From Actinomadura sp. CNU-125 (GTDB lineage: Bacteria; Actinomycetota; Actinomycetes; Streptosporangiales; Streptosporangiaceae): 50,324 nt of DNA. A model generated the notes under the pieces. It ran no database searches and was not told the origin of the DNA. It saw only the letters and a list, made by a program, of their open reading frames with translations. The DNA is taken from contig NZ_MKJY01000388.1 in assembly GCF_001942465.1 (NCBI RefSeq), positions 1 through 50,324 on the forward strand. Direction: 5' to 3'. The translations under genes and the position numbers were made by a program. Positions 9,037-19,595 of the stretch are shown piece after piece (position 1 is the stretch's first letter; each line of letters opens with the position of its first letter).

Positions 9037-11450
9037 CTAGCGGCGCTTGCCGCCCTTGCGGCCGTCGCCCGGCAGCCCCTTGTCGAGCCCCGCGCGGCGC
9101 AACGCGTCGGCCATCGCGCGCCGCCACCGCCGGAGGAGCCGCCCTGGCCGCCGCGGCCCTGCCGCCGGTCGCGGGACTCGCCGCGCCGGCCGCCCTGCTC
9201 GCCGCCCGGCTCGTCGTCCAGCCGCAGCGTCAGCGAGATCCGCTTGCGCTGCAGGTCGACGTCCAGCACCTTGACGCGGACGATGTCGTTCGGCTTGGCG
9301 ACCTCGCGCGGGTCGGACACGAACTTGTCCGACATCGCGGAGATGTGGACGAGGCCGTCCTGGTGCACGCCGACGTCCACGAACGCGCCGAACGCGGCGA
9401 CGTTCGTGACGACGCCCTCCAGGATCATGCCCGGTTCGAGGTCGGAGAGCTTGTCGACGCCCTCCTTGAACGCGGCGGTCTTGAACGCCGGGCGCGGGTC
9501 GCGGCCCGGCTTCTCCAGTTCGGCGATGATGTCGGTGACGGTCGGCAGGCCGAACGTCTCGTCGACGAACTGCTCGGGGCGCAGCCCGCGCAGCACGGCC
9601 GTGTTGCCGATCAGCCCGCCGAGGTCGCCGCCCGCCGAACCGAGGATGCGGTGCACCACCGGGTACGACTCCGGGTGCACCGACGACGCGTCCAGCGGGT
9701 CGTCGCCGCCGCGGATGCGCAGGAAGCCCGCGCACTGCTCGAACGCCTTCGGGCCGAGCCGCGGCACGTCCTTCAGCCCGCTGCGCCCGCCGAACGGGCC
9801 GTTGGCGTCGCGGTGCGCGACGATGTTCTCCGCGAGGCCCTCGCCGATGCCGGACACGCGGGTCAGCAGCGGCGCGGACGCGGTGTTGACGTCGACGCCG
9901 ACCGCGTTGACGCAGTCCTCGACGACAGCGTCGAGGGAGCGCGACAGCTTCACCTCGGAGATGTCGTGCTGGTACTGGCCGACGCCGATCGACTTGGGGT
10001 CGATCTTGACGAGCTCGGCGAGCGGGTCCTGCAGCCGCCGGGCGATCGAGACGGCGCCGCGCAGCGACACGTCCATGCCGGGCAGCTCGCGGCTCGCGTA
10101 CTCCGACGCCGAGTACACCGACGCGCCCGCCTCCGACACCATGATCTTGGTGAGCTTGAGGTCGGGGTGCCGGGCGATCAGGTCGGCGGCGAGCTTGTCG
10201 GTCTCCCGGGACGCCGTGCCGTTGCCGATCGACACGAGGTCGACATCGTGCTCGCGGGCGATCTTGGCGAGCGTCTCGATCGACTCGTCCCACTTGCGGC
10301 GCGGCTCGTGCGGGAAGATCGTGTCGGTCGCGGTGACCTTGCCGGTGGCGTCCACGACGGCGACCTTCACGCCGGTGCGCAGCCCCGGGTCCAGGCCCAT
10401 GGTGGCGCGGGACCCGGCGGGCGCGGCCAGCAGCAGGTCGCGCAGGTTCGCGGCGAACACCCGGACGGCCTCGTCCTCGGCCTCCTGCCGCAGCCGGGTG
10501 CGCAGGTCGATGCCGAGGTGCACCAGGATCCGGGTGCGCCACGCCCAGCGGACGGTGTCGGCGAGCCAGCCGTCGGCGGGACGGCCCCGGTCGACGACGC
10601 CGAACCGGCGCGCGATCTCCGCCTCGTAGGACGTCCGGACGCCGGGTTCCTGCGGCTCCTCCTCCGGTTCGAGGTCGAGGTCGAGTACCTCTTCCTTCTC
10701 GCCGCGCAGCAGCGCGAGGACGCGGTGCGAGGGCAGCTTCTCCAGCGGCTCGGCGAACTCGAAGTAGTCGGAGAACTTGGCTCCGGCCTCCTCCTTGCCC
10801 TCCCGGACGCGCGAGGTCATGCGGCCCCGCTTCCACATCCGCTCGCGCAGCTCGCCGATGAGGTCGGCGTCCTCGGCGAACCGCTCGACGAGGATCGCGC
10901 GGGCGCCCTCCAGCGCGGCGGCCCGGTCGGCGACGCCCTTCTCCGCGTCGACGTAGGGTTCCGCCTCGCCCTGCGGGTCGCGGGCCGGGTCGTCCAGCAG
11001 CAGGTCGGCGAGCGGTTCGAGGCCCGCCTCGCGGGCGATCTGCGCCTTGGTGCGCCGCTTGGGCTTGTACGGGAGGTAGATGTCCTCCAGCCGCGCCTTC
11101 GACTCGGCCGCCATGATCCGGGTGCGCAGCTCGCCGGTCAGCTTGCCCTGCGACTCGATCGACTCCAGGATCGCGGTGCGCCGCTCGTCCAGCTCGCGGA
11201 GGTAGCGCAGCCGCTCCTCCAGGGCCCGCAGCTGCGCGTCGTCGAGCGCGCCGGTCGCCTCCTTGCGGTAGCGGGCGATGAACGGGACGGTCGCCCCGCC
11301 GTCGAGCAGGTCCACCGCGACCCGCACCTGTCCTTCGCGGACGCCGATCTCGTCGGCGATCCGCCGGGTGACCGGCGGCGGGCCGTCCGTCCCTGCGGAC
11401 TTCTCGGTAACGGTCTGCTCGGTGGCCGTCTGGCCAGTGGTGGCTGTCAC
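9037..11450 (-). CDS. tex: Tex-family RNA-binding protein (frameshifted near its 3' end)
   Basis: About 800 residues. An N-terminal helical domain starts near [18 protein letters not shown] YqgF/RNase H-like fold follows ([17 protein letters not shown]), then helix-hairpin-helix segments ([20 protein letters not shown]), then an S1 RNA-binding domain ([31 protein letters not shown]). Tex proteins bind RNA and affect transcription. After a Gly/Arg-rich linker the frame changes at about 9114-9122. The correct ending is [20 protein letters not shown] and so on, stopping at 9037. A GC dinucleotide gain in a GCGCGC run explains the break. GTG 11450 is the likely start; ATG 11489 is an alternative. 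Confidence 0.9.
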
Positions 11451-11578
11451 AACTTCGATTCGCTTTCTCCCCTGGGTGTCGCAGTGCATTGTCCAGGGAA
11501 CCGGGCCGCTTGTCTTGTCACCCCGGCGTGCCCCGGCTCCCACTGCGCCGCCCGCCCACCGTACGGCCTCCCCCCGAC

Positions 11579-11618
11579 GATCTCGCGCGCCCGTCTCGCG
11601 CGCCGATCTCGCGCGCCG
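11579..11618. repeat. Three near-identical copies of TCTCGCGCGCC
   Basis: The 11-base unit occurs three times in about 40 bases, in the gap between the tex start and the stop of the next leftward gene. It is intergenic and of unknown role; it may affect transcript folding or simply be slippage. Confidence 0.6.
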
Positions 11619-11633
11619 GCCGGAGCGTCGCGA

Positions 11634-12089
11634 TCAGTCGGAGTTGTTCCACATCAGGACGCCGGGCCCGTCGGGCGTCCTGACGGGGATCCACGCCTCG
11701 TCCAGGTCGGCGATGCGCGTCTCGTCCAGCCGGAGCGGCACGCGTCCGGTCTCGGCTTCGCCGCCCGGGCCGGACGTCCAGAAGTGCAGCGCGCCGACCG
11801 CGGACCGGATCCGGTCGAGGAGGGCCGGGGCGAGCGTGCCGGAGCCGCCGAGGCCCGCGCCGCGCAGCGTGCGCTCGAACACGTCGCGAAGCTCGCGCGG
11901 CCCGTCGCGTCCGCTCGCCGGGTCGCGGGCGGCGACGGGGACGAGGTAGCCCTCCACGCCGCCGAGCAGCGTCGCCGTCCCTCCGTACTGCTGCCGGTAG
12001 ACGACCCCGGTCGCGGCCCGCACGACGACGTAGAGCCAGTCGCCCTGGGTACCGTCCGGATCCAGGAACACGTAGCGTCGGACGTCCAC
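11634..12089 (-). CDS. Conserved hypothetical protein, 151 residues
   Basis: Starts at GTG 12089 with GGGAGAGG eight bases upstream. The sequence opens VDVRRYVFLDPDGTQGDWLYVVV, has GGTATLLGGVEGYLVPV in the middle and ends LMWNNSD. There is no signal peptide or membrane helix, and it looks like a small soluble alpha/beta protein. Length and composition recall short actinomycete DUF families, but I cannot name one with confidence. It is transcribed away from the kinase gene at 12237; the 147-base gap holds both promoters. Confidence 0.7.
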   Translation of the reverse strand: MDVRRYVFLDPDGTQGDWLYVVVRAATGVVYRQQYGGTATLLGGVEGYLVPVAARDPASGRDGPRELRDVFERTLRGAGLGGSGTLAPALLDRIRSAVGALHFWTSGPGGEAETGRVPLRLDETRIADLDEAWIPVRTPDGPGVLMWNNSD

Positions 12090-12236
12090 GCTTGCATCCT
12101 CTCCCCCGTCTCCTGCCGGGGAGAGTAGGGGAAACTCCACCTCCCGCCATGCGGATCGGGGGTCTGGCTCCACTGTCGTCCGGGGCGGGACTAACGAAAA
12201 TGGTCCGGAGCACCACATCGGACGCCTGGAGGAACG

Positions 12237-13553
12237 TTGAGCGAGCCCGCACGTCCCGTCGAACGCCTGGGAGGGTGGGGGCGGCGCGCCTTCCTCAACT
12301 TCGTTCGCGGGCTGATCCAGATCGTCGTGGCGTACGCGGCCGGGTTGCCGCTGTTCATCCTGACGGTGCTGTCGATCGCCTTCATCCCGCTGGGCGTGGG
12401 CGTCTTCCTGACCCCGGTGATGGTGGCGGCGCTGCGCGGCGTGACGAACCAGCAGCGGCTCTGGGCGGCGGAGTGGTCCGGGGTGGCGATCCCGCTGCCC
12501 TACCGGTCCGCGCCGGTCGGCCCGTCCGGCCGGACGGGGCCGTTCCGGCGGCTGGGGTGGCTGCTCGGCGACCCGGCGACCTGGCGCGACCTGCTGTGGT
12601 CGCTGCTGAACGTCCCGATCGGGCTCGTCCTCGGGCTGCTCGGCGGCGGCCTGACCCTGTACGGGCTGGAGGGCGTGTTCGTGGCCCCGCTCGTCGCGCA
12701 GATGGCCGACTACGGCTGGGGCCCGTTCTGGATGCTGAACGACTGGGGCGCGACCGGCTACGCCGGGACGTTCGTGCTGGCCTCGGCGCTCATCGCGGTG
12801 TCGGTCCCGGCGGGTACGGTGGCGCTCAAGGCGCACGCGCTGTTCTGCCGGTCGCTGCTGGCGCCGACGCGCGGCGCGCTGGCCGCGCGGGTGGAGCGGC
12901 TCGCCGAGACGCGGTCCGACACTGTCGACGCGTCCGCCGCCGAGCTGCGCCGGATCGAGCGCGACCTGCACGACGGGGCGCAGGCCCGGCTCGTCGCGCT
13001 CAGCATGAACATCGGGCTTGCCGAGGAGATGCTGAAGCACGACCCGGAGACGGCGGCGCGGCTGCTCGCCGAGGCGCGCGAGGCGGGCGGCACCGCGCTG
13101 ACGGAGCTGCGCGACCTGGTCCGCGGCATCCATCCGCCGGTGCTGGCCGAGCGGGGGCTGGAGGGCGCGGTGCGGGCGCTGGCGCTGAGCCTGCCGCTGC
13201 CCGTCGACGTGCGGATCGAGCTGCCGGGACGCACCGACGCACCGGTGGAGTCGGCGGCCTACTTCGCCGTCGCGGAGGTCCTCGCCAACGTCGTCAAGCA
13301 CTCCGGCGCGCGGCGCGCCTGGGTTCAGGTGGAACACGACGGCCGCCGGTTGCTTATGATCGTCGGGGACGACGGGACGGGCGGCGCGGACCCCGCGCGC
13401 GGCACCGGCCTGCGCGGGATCGAGCGGCGGCTGGCCGCCTTCGACGGGACGCTGGCGGTGACGAGCCCGGCCGGCGGACCGACCGTCGTGACCATGGAGC
13501 TGCCGTGCGCGTTGTCATCGCCGAGGACCTCGCCCTCCTCCGGGACGGCCTGA
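12237..13553 (+). CDS. Membrane sensor histidine kinase, NarL/LiaS-type
   Basis: 438 residues from TTG 12237, with GGAGG four bases upstream; TTG-AGC-GAG is a typical actinomycete opening. The N-terminal half is a membrane module with about four helices (about residues 28-60 and 120-195), a sensory arrangement common in actinomycete kinases paired with LuxR regulators. The phosphoacceptor segment is RRIERDLHDGAQARL with His245. The ATPase domain has AEVLANVVKHSGA (N box) and GTGLRGIERRL. The reading frame overlaps the response regulator by 49 bases, which implies tight co-expression. The signal is unknown. Confidence 0.88.
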   Translation: MSEPARPVERLGGWGRRAFLNFVRGLIQIVVAYAAGLPLFILTVLSIAFIPLGVGVFLTPVMVAALRGVTNQQRLWAAEWSGVAIPLPYRSAPVGPSGRTGPFRRLGWLLGDPATWRDLLWSLLNVPIGLVLGLLGGGLTLYGLEGVFVAPLVAQMADYGWGPFWMLNDWGATGYAGTFVLASALIAVSVPAGTVALKAHALFCRSLLAPTRGALAARVERLAETRSDTVDASAAELRRIERDLHDGAQARLVALSMNIGLAEEMLKHDPETAARLLAEAREAGGTALTELRDLVRGIHPPVLAERGLEGAVRALALSLPLPVDVRIELPGRTDAPVESAAYFAVAEVLANVVKHSGARRAWVQVEHDGRRLLMIVGDDGTGGADPARGTGLRGIERRLAAFDGTLAVTSPAGGPTVVTMELPCALSSPRTSPSSGTA

Positions 13554-14152
13554 TCAGGCTGCTCGAAGCCTTCGGCTGCGAGGTCGTCGAGGCGGTGGAC
13601 AACGGGCCGTCGCTGCTGCGGGCGCTGACGACGCACCGTCCGGACGTCGCGGTCGTGGACGTCCGGCTGCCGCCGACGTTCACCGACGAGGGGCTGAAGG
13701 CGGCGCTGGAGGCGCGCCGACAGATCCCCGGGCTGCCGGTGCTGGTGCTGTCGCAGCACGTCGAGCAGCTGTACGCGCGTGAGCTGCTGTCGGACAGCAC
13801 CGGCGGCATCGGCTACCTGCTCAAGGACCGGGTGTCGGACGTGAAGCAGTTCGTCGAGGCGGTGCGCCGGGTGGCCGCGGGCGGCACCGCCCTCGACCCC
13901 GACGTCGTCGCGCAGCTGCTCACCCGGCACGCCCGCGAGGAGCCGCTGCAGGCGCTGACCCCCCGCGAGCGCGAGGTGCTGGGGCTGATGGCCGAGGGAC
14001 GGACGAACGCGGCGATCGCCGCGCGGATGTTCGTCACCGAGAAGGCCGTCAGCAAGCACACGAACGGCATCTTCGGCAAGCTCGGGCTGCCCCCGTCCGA
14101 GGACGACAACCGCCGCGTGCTCGCGGTGCTCGCCTACCTCAACGCCGGTTAG
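13505..14152 (+). CDS. Response regulator, NarL/LuxR family
   Basis: 215 residues from GTG 13505, with GGAG five bases upstream inside the kinase gene. The receiver has AED at the acidic pocket, phosphoacceptor Asp52 in VAVVDVRLPP and the switch Lys in YLLKDR. The DNA-binding domain has LTPREREVLGLMAEGRTNAAIA and KAVSKHTNGIFGKLGL. It is the output partner of the overlapping kinase. Targets are unknown; it converges on the cupin gene. Confidence 0.92.
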   Translation: MRVVIAEDLALLRDGLIRLLEAFGCEVVEAVDNGPSLLRALTTHRPDVAVVDVRLPPTFTDEGLKAALEARRQIPGLPVLVLSQHVEQLYARELLSDSTGGIGYLLKDRVSDVKQFVEAVRRVAAGGTALDPDVVAQLLTRHAREEPLQALTPREREVLGLMAEGRTNAAIAARMFVTEKAVSKHTNGIFGKLGLPPSEDDNRRVLAVLAYLNAG

Positions 14153-14177
14153 CGCGGCGTCCGGTCCACCGGCCGGT

Positions 14178-14597
14178 TCACTGCGCCCAGGGCGGGACGA
14201 GCCGCTCGTCGCCCTGCGGCGCGATGTCGCACTTATCCGGGTCGACCAGGGCGTCCGGGTCGTAGGCGAGGCAGCCCGCGTGCGCGGCGACAACGGCCGT
14301 GAAGCCCGTCTCCGCGGCCGTGGTCATCTGCCGGGGCACGTCGGCGGGCAGGACGAGCGTGTCGCCGGAGCCGACCCGCCGGGTGCGGCCGTCGACGTCG
14401 ACCTCGGCGGAGCCTTCGAGGAAGGTCCACACCTGCTCGGTGTCGAAGGCGTGCCGGGGGCCGGTCTTCCCGGCGAGCATGTCGACGCGCCAGACGGCGA
14501 GCCCGGCGGTGCCACCCTGGGTGGGCGTGGCGAACGTGGTCATCGTTCCGTTCGGGGTCTCGGTGCGGCGGCCGTCGGCGTCGCGGACGAGGGTCAT
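14178..14597 (-). CDS. Small cupin-domain protein
   Basis: 139 residues from ATG 14597 (AGGGGA upstream). It is a single cupin barrel with motif-1-like GPRHAFDTEQVWTFLEGSAEV and motif-2-like GDTLVLPADVPRQM. Only part of the usual His/Glu metal set is present, so metal binding is uncertain. It is divergent from a MarR regulator across a 59-base gap with two tandem operators, so the regulator probably represses both. The role may be stress response or ligand binding; no substrate can be inferred. Confidence 0.8.
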   Translation of the reverse strand: MTLVRDADGRRTETPNGTMTTFATPTQGGTAGLAVWRVDMLAGKTGPRHAFDTEQVWTFLEGSAEVDVDGRTRRVGSGDTLVLPADVPRQMTTAAETGFTAVVAAHAGCLAYDPDALVDPDKCDIAPQGDERLVPPWAQ

Positions 14598-14616
14598 GGC
14601 GGAATCCCCTAAGTTA

Positions 14617-14652
14617 GACAATGTGGTTGTCGATATAGTCAATGAGGTTGTC
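14617..14652. promoter_or_regulatory. Two tandem operator-like repeats in the cupin/marR divergon
   Basis: GACAATGTGGTTGTC (14617-14631) is a perfect 5-bp inverted repeat with a 5-base spacer. GTCAATGAGGTTGTC (14638-14652) is a close copy exactly 21 bases later, about two helical turns, so both face the same side of the DNA. They fill the gap between the two divergent starts, the expected place for MarR autoregulation. Confidence 0.7.
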
Positions 14653-14656
14653 CTTT

Positions 14657-15127
14657 ATGTCAAGCGAGTCCCCCGGGTTCGAGCTGCCCCTGCGGATGTT
14701 CCTGGCGTTCCGCGCGTCCATCGACGAGGTGCACGCCGAGCTGGCGGCCGCCGGCCATCCCGAGCTGCGCCCGATGCACGGGTTCGTCTTCCAGGCGATC
14801 TCGCGCGGCGGCTCGTCGGCCGCCGAGCTGGGCCGCCGGCTCGGCGTGTCCAAGCAGGCCGCGGGCAAGATGATCGAGACGCTCGAACGCACCGGATACG
14901 TCGAGCGGGTGCCCGACCCGGGCGACGCCCGGCGCAAGACCGTCCGGCTCACGGCCCGGGCCGTCGACGCCCTGCAGCGCTCCGAAGCCGCCTTCGAGCG
15001 CGTCCGCGCCGACTGGTCGCGGCGGCTCGGCGCCGACCGCGTCCGCGCCCTGGAGGACGATCTCCGCACCATCACGCCCGCCGATCCGTGGCGCCTGGAC
15101 GTGCCCGGCTGGTTCGGCGCGTCCTGA
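14657..15127 (+). CDS. MarR-family transcriptional regulator
   Basis: 156 residues from ATG 14657, with GAGG nine bases upstream. The winged helix is visible: helix-turn-helix AAELGRRLGVSKQAAGKMIETLERTGYVERV, then wing PDPGDARRKTVRLTARAVDAL. MarR proteins are usually homodimeric repressors relieved by small ligands. Its neighbour and likely target is the divergent cupin gene. Confidence 0.9.
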   Translation: MSSESPGFELPLRMFLAFRASIDEVHAELAAAGHPELRPMHGFVFQAISRGGSSAAELGRRLGVSKQAAGKMIETLERTGYVERVPDPGDARRKTVRLTARAVDALQRSEAAFERVRADWSRRLGADRVRALEDDLRTITPADPWRLDVPGWFGAS

Positions 15128-15264
15128 ACTTTTTCGCCCGTCCGCCCGGTACGTACGTGTGCAGGCCGACGCCCAGACCAGCGGCCGCACCGCCCGCGGG
15201 GCGCGCGCGGCGGCCCGTCCGGGCCTTGAACGGCCGGATATGCCCGGTTACCATCGCCACAATT

Positions 15265-15283
15265 CTTAGGAAAGTTTCCTAAG
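15265..15283. promoter_or_regulatory. Perfect palindrome upstream of the chitinase gene
   Basis: CTTAGGAAAGTTTCCTAAG has 9-bp arms around a single central base, 50 bases upstream of the chitinase ATG. It stands out as A/T-rich in GC-rich DNA. It probably binds a repressor or activator of polysaccharide-degrading enzymes; the protein is not identified here. Confidence 0.65.
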
Positions 15284-15332
15284 AGTTGAGCGGGGATTCC
15301 TGTTTGCTCGGGGGCCGAACGAACGGAGAATC

Positions 15333-17171
<1,839 letters not shown>

Positions 17172-17215
17172 TCGAGCGCGGGGGCCGCTCCCAGCCCCCG
17201 CGCCCGGCCGGACCC

Positions 17216-17247
17216 GCGGGCCCCCGACCACCCGGTCGGGGGCCCGC
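17216..17247. terminator. Terminator between the chitinase and the leftward nucleotidyltransferase gene
   Basis: Perfect 14-bp inverted repeat (17216-17229 with 17234-17247), 4-base loop, between convergent genes. A smaller hairpin GCGGGGGC / GCCCCCGC lies just before it, at about 17178-17201. Confidence 0.8.
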
Positions 17248-17257
17248 CCCTTCCGGA

Positions 17258-18058
17258 TCACGGGTTCAGGCCGAGCCGTTCCGCCAGTTCCCGGACGTAC
17301 CGTGCGGGCGGGCCGTCGACCTGCGGGCACGCGTCCGCGAACACGGCCGCACCGACTTCGAGGTCGCGGAGCCGGTCCAGGCGCCGCCGGACCGGCACCT
17401 CGAGGTCGCCGTCCAGGCCGACGTGACCGGCGAGCAGCCACGCGTCGTACAGGTCCTTCGGCTGCGGCCGGTCGTCGGTGAGCAGCCAGGTCACCTTCCA
17501 CGCCAGCGACAGCCCGGGCGTCGCGCAGCGCACCGGCACCTCGCTCCCCCGGCCCGGCAGCGGGACGAGCGCGACCTCCGGCTCGACCGGCAGCGGCTCG
17601 CCGAACGAGAAGTCGACCTGCACCGTCCCGCGCGGCCCGTCGTCGGACGACCACGGCATCTCCAGCCGCATCCCGGGCGTGTCCGAGTACACCCACAGCT
17701 CCGACCGCTCCGCCGCGGTGCCGATGACCTCGACGTCCTCGTGCCGGGTCCGGTTCGACACGGCCGCTTCGAGAAGGTCCAGCATGTGCCGGGCCCAGTA
17801 GTCGCGGGCGTCCAGTTCGGGGGGAAGCACCACGAAGTCGATGTCCCCGGGCTCGCGGGCCCGCTCCCCGTACCAGGCCCGCAGCAGGACGCTGCCCCGC
17901 AGCACGAGATCGTCCGCCCACGCCGACTCGGAGATCGCGGCCAGGACGTGGCCGAGCGCCGTCCGCCGCGCCTCCTGCCAGCGGGCCCGCCGGGCGGGGT
18001 CGTCGAACACCGGCCCGGCCGAGGACGGCGCGGTGAGGTAGTCGTCGTACCTGCTCAT
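17258..18058 (-). CDS. Nucleotidyltransferase-fold protein, AbiEii-like
   Basis: 266 residues from ATG 18058. The segment LVLRGSVLLRAWYGERAREPGDIDFVVLP matches the AbiEii/MNT pattern (G-S motif followed by D-x-D) of nucleotidyltransferase-fold proteins. A later Lys/Asp stretch (QPKDLYDAWLLA) is also typical. Its start overlaps the upstream gene by four bases (ATGA), so the two are translationally coupled. The partner does not look like an AbiEi winged-helix antitoxin, so a classical toxin-antitoxin role is doubtful. No substrate can be inferred. Confidence 0.75.
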   Translation of the reverse strand: MSRYDDYLTAPSSAGPVFDDPARRARWQEARRTALGHVLAAISESAWADDLVLRGSVLLRAWYGERAREPGDIDFVVLPPELDARDYWARHMLDLLEAAVSNRTRHEDVEVIGTAAERSELWVYSDTPGMRLEMPWSSDDGPRGTVQVDFSFGEPLPVEPEVALVPLPGRGSEVPVRCATPGLSLAWKVTWLLTDDRPQPKDLYDAWLLAGHVGLDGDLEVPVRRRLDRLRDLEVGAAVFADACPQVDGPPARYVRELAERLGLNP

Positions 18059-18669
18059 CGGGACTCCTCGATCCATCCGTCGTCCAGGGACTCGTCGCCG
18101 TCGAACACCACGAACTCGCGCTCCACCTCGACGATCTCGTGGCCGGTCGCCCGCAGTGCGCCGACCAGGGCGTCGAGCCTGCACTCCGCCGTGCCCGTCC
18201 CGACCCGCCTGCAGCGCTGCGTGACGAACCGCTCCTGCCGTCCGTCCGTCCGGACACGACGGGCATTTCGTGACACGTGCGCCGCGTGCGGACGGACGAC
18301 GTCGACGAGCGCCCGCGCGTCGGCTCCCGCGTCGAGCAGCAGCTTCACGTGGTGCTCGAAGTAGTACGCCGGCCCCGGCGCCTCGTCGTCGGCGGCCGGG
18401 ATCCCCGTGTTCCACGGTGCCGCCTCGATCTTCACGCGGGCCACCGCGAACCCGTCCGTCCGCAGCGCCCGCACGAGGCGCGCGGCCTCGCCCCGCGCGA
18501 CGTCCAGCGTCCCCTTGGAGGGCAGCGTCAGCATCGGCTGCGACGCGACACGGCCGCGCTCCAGCACGATGTGGACGAACTTCACGCCGCGCGCCGCCGC
18601 CCACGCCGCGACGGCGGCGGCGTCCCCGCGAACGGTCACGTGCGTTTCGAAATCCCCGGCGAAGTCCAC
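18055..18669 (-). CDS. Unknown protein coupled to the AbiEii-like gene
   Basis: About 204 residues from GTG 18669, which aligns the start with the compact domain (VDFAGDFETHVTV); ATG 18711 would add 14 residues. Neither has a good ribosome site. The first half repeats a pattern: FETHVTVRGDAAAVAAWAAARGVKFVHIVLERG and, after about 80 residues, YYFEHHVKLLLDAGADARALVDVVRPHAAHVSRNA. This suggests two related alpha/beta subdomains. The C-terminus is VEREFVVFDGDESLDDGWIEE. No family recognised. The 4-base overlap with the next gene suggests they act together. Confidence 0.65.
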   Translation of the reverse strand: MDFAGDFETHVTVRGDAAAVAAWAAARGVKFVHIVLERGRVASQPMLTLPSKGTLDVARGEAARLVRALRTDGFAVARVKIEAAPWNTGIPAADDEAPGPAYYFEHHVKLLLDAGADARALVDVVRPHAAHVSRNARRVRTDGRQERFVTQRCRRVGTGTAECRLDALVGALRATGHEIVEVEREFVVFDGDESLDDGWIEESR

Positions 18670-18749
18670 GATCCGGATGGTCCCAGAACGTTTCCTGCGG
18701 CTCACTCCCATTTCAAGGAGTGAGAGCGTAGTGCGGACCGAAGGCAAAG

Positions 18750-19595
18750 ATGAGGGAGAACATGGTGGACGGCTGGAAACTGGGGCGCGACTACGCGAGC
18801 GACTCCGGCGAGGTGCGGTGGGACACGTTCGGGGACGAGGGCGCACCGCCCGTCGTCCTCCTGCACGGAACGCCCTTTTCCTCCTACGTGTGGCGTGGTG
18901 TCGCGCGCGCTTTGGCCGGTGCCTACCGCGTGTACGTCTGGGACATGCCGGGATACGGGGCATCGGAGAAGAGGGACGGACAGGACGTCTCGCTCGCCGC
19001 GCAGGGCAGAGTGTTCCGAGATCTGCTGGACCATTGGGGGCTGGACGAGCCGCGCGTCGTCGCGCACGACTTCGGCGGTGCCGTGGCCCTGCGCGCCCAT
19101 CTGCTGCACGGGGCCCGGTACCGGTCGCTCGCGCTCGTCGACCCGGTGGCGCTGGCGCCCTGGGGTTCGCCGTTCTTCCGGCTGGTCGGGGCCAACGCCC
19201 CGGTCTTCGAGCAGCTTCCCCCGCCCCTGCACCGCGCGCTCGTCCGGGAGTACGTGACCTCCGCGAGCGGCCCCGGACTGCACCCGGCGACGCTCGACGC
19301 GCTGGTCGCCCCCTGGCTGGACGAGGCGGGGCAGTCCGCCTTCTACCGCCAGATCGCCCAGGCCGACCAGCGGTACACCGACGAGATCCAGGACCGGTAC
19401 GGCGAACTGGCGCTTCCCGTCCTGGTGTGCTGGGGAGCCGACGACACGTGGATCCCGCTCGCCAAGGGCCGCGAGCTGGCCGCCGCCGTTCCGGGGGCGC
19501 GCCTGCGCGTGATCGAGGGCGCCGGGCACCTGGTGCAGGAGGACGCCCCCGCCGAACTGACCGCGACCGTCCTCGGCTTCCTCCGCACCGCGTGA
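18750..19595 (+). CDS. Alpha/beta hydrolase with an aspartate nucleophile (haloalkane dehalogenase/epoxide hydrolase-like)
   Basis: 281 residues. The oxyanion-hole motif HGTPF (about 39-43) precedes the nucleophile elbow VVAHDFGGAVAL, where the nucleophile is Asp rather than Ser, as in haloalkane dehalogenases, epoxide hydrolases and fluoroacetate dehalogenases. The acid lies in GADDTW and the base His in GAGHLVQEDAP. The substrate is unknown. ATG 18750 has AAGG upstream; ATG 18762 is an alternative. It overlaps the following HAD gene by four bases (GTGA), so the two form an operon, and a two-step hydrolysis of one compound is possible. Confidence 0.85.
   Translation: MRENMVDGWKLGRDYASDSGEVRWDTFGDEGAPPVVLLHGTPFSSYVWRGVARALAGAYRVYVWDMPGYGASEKRDGQDVSLAAQGRVFRDLLDHWGLDEPRVVAHDFGGAVALRAHLLHGARYRSLALVDPVALAPWGSPFFRLVGANAPVFEQLPPPLHRALVREYVTSASGPGLHPATLDALVAPWLDEAGQSAFYRQIAQADQRYTDEIQDRYGELALPVLVCWGADDTWIPLAKGRELAAAVPGARLRVIEGAGHLVQEDAPAELTATVLGFLRTA

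Noticed and set aside
8277..9113. C-terminal extension of Tex running antisense to the DMT-like gene
   Set aside because: The extension is Arg/Pro/Ser-rich noise; the proper Tex ending lies in the neighbouring frame and stops at 9037.
11634..13337. A 567-residue leftward protein including the small hypothetical protein at 11634
   Set aside because: Its N-terminal two thirds are the antisense of the kinase; GTG 12089 with a good ribosome site is the real start.
17258..18669. An AbiE toxin-antitoxin system
   Set aside because: Only the AbiEii-like fold is present; the coupled partner lacks a winged-helix AbiEi antitoxin pattern.
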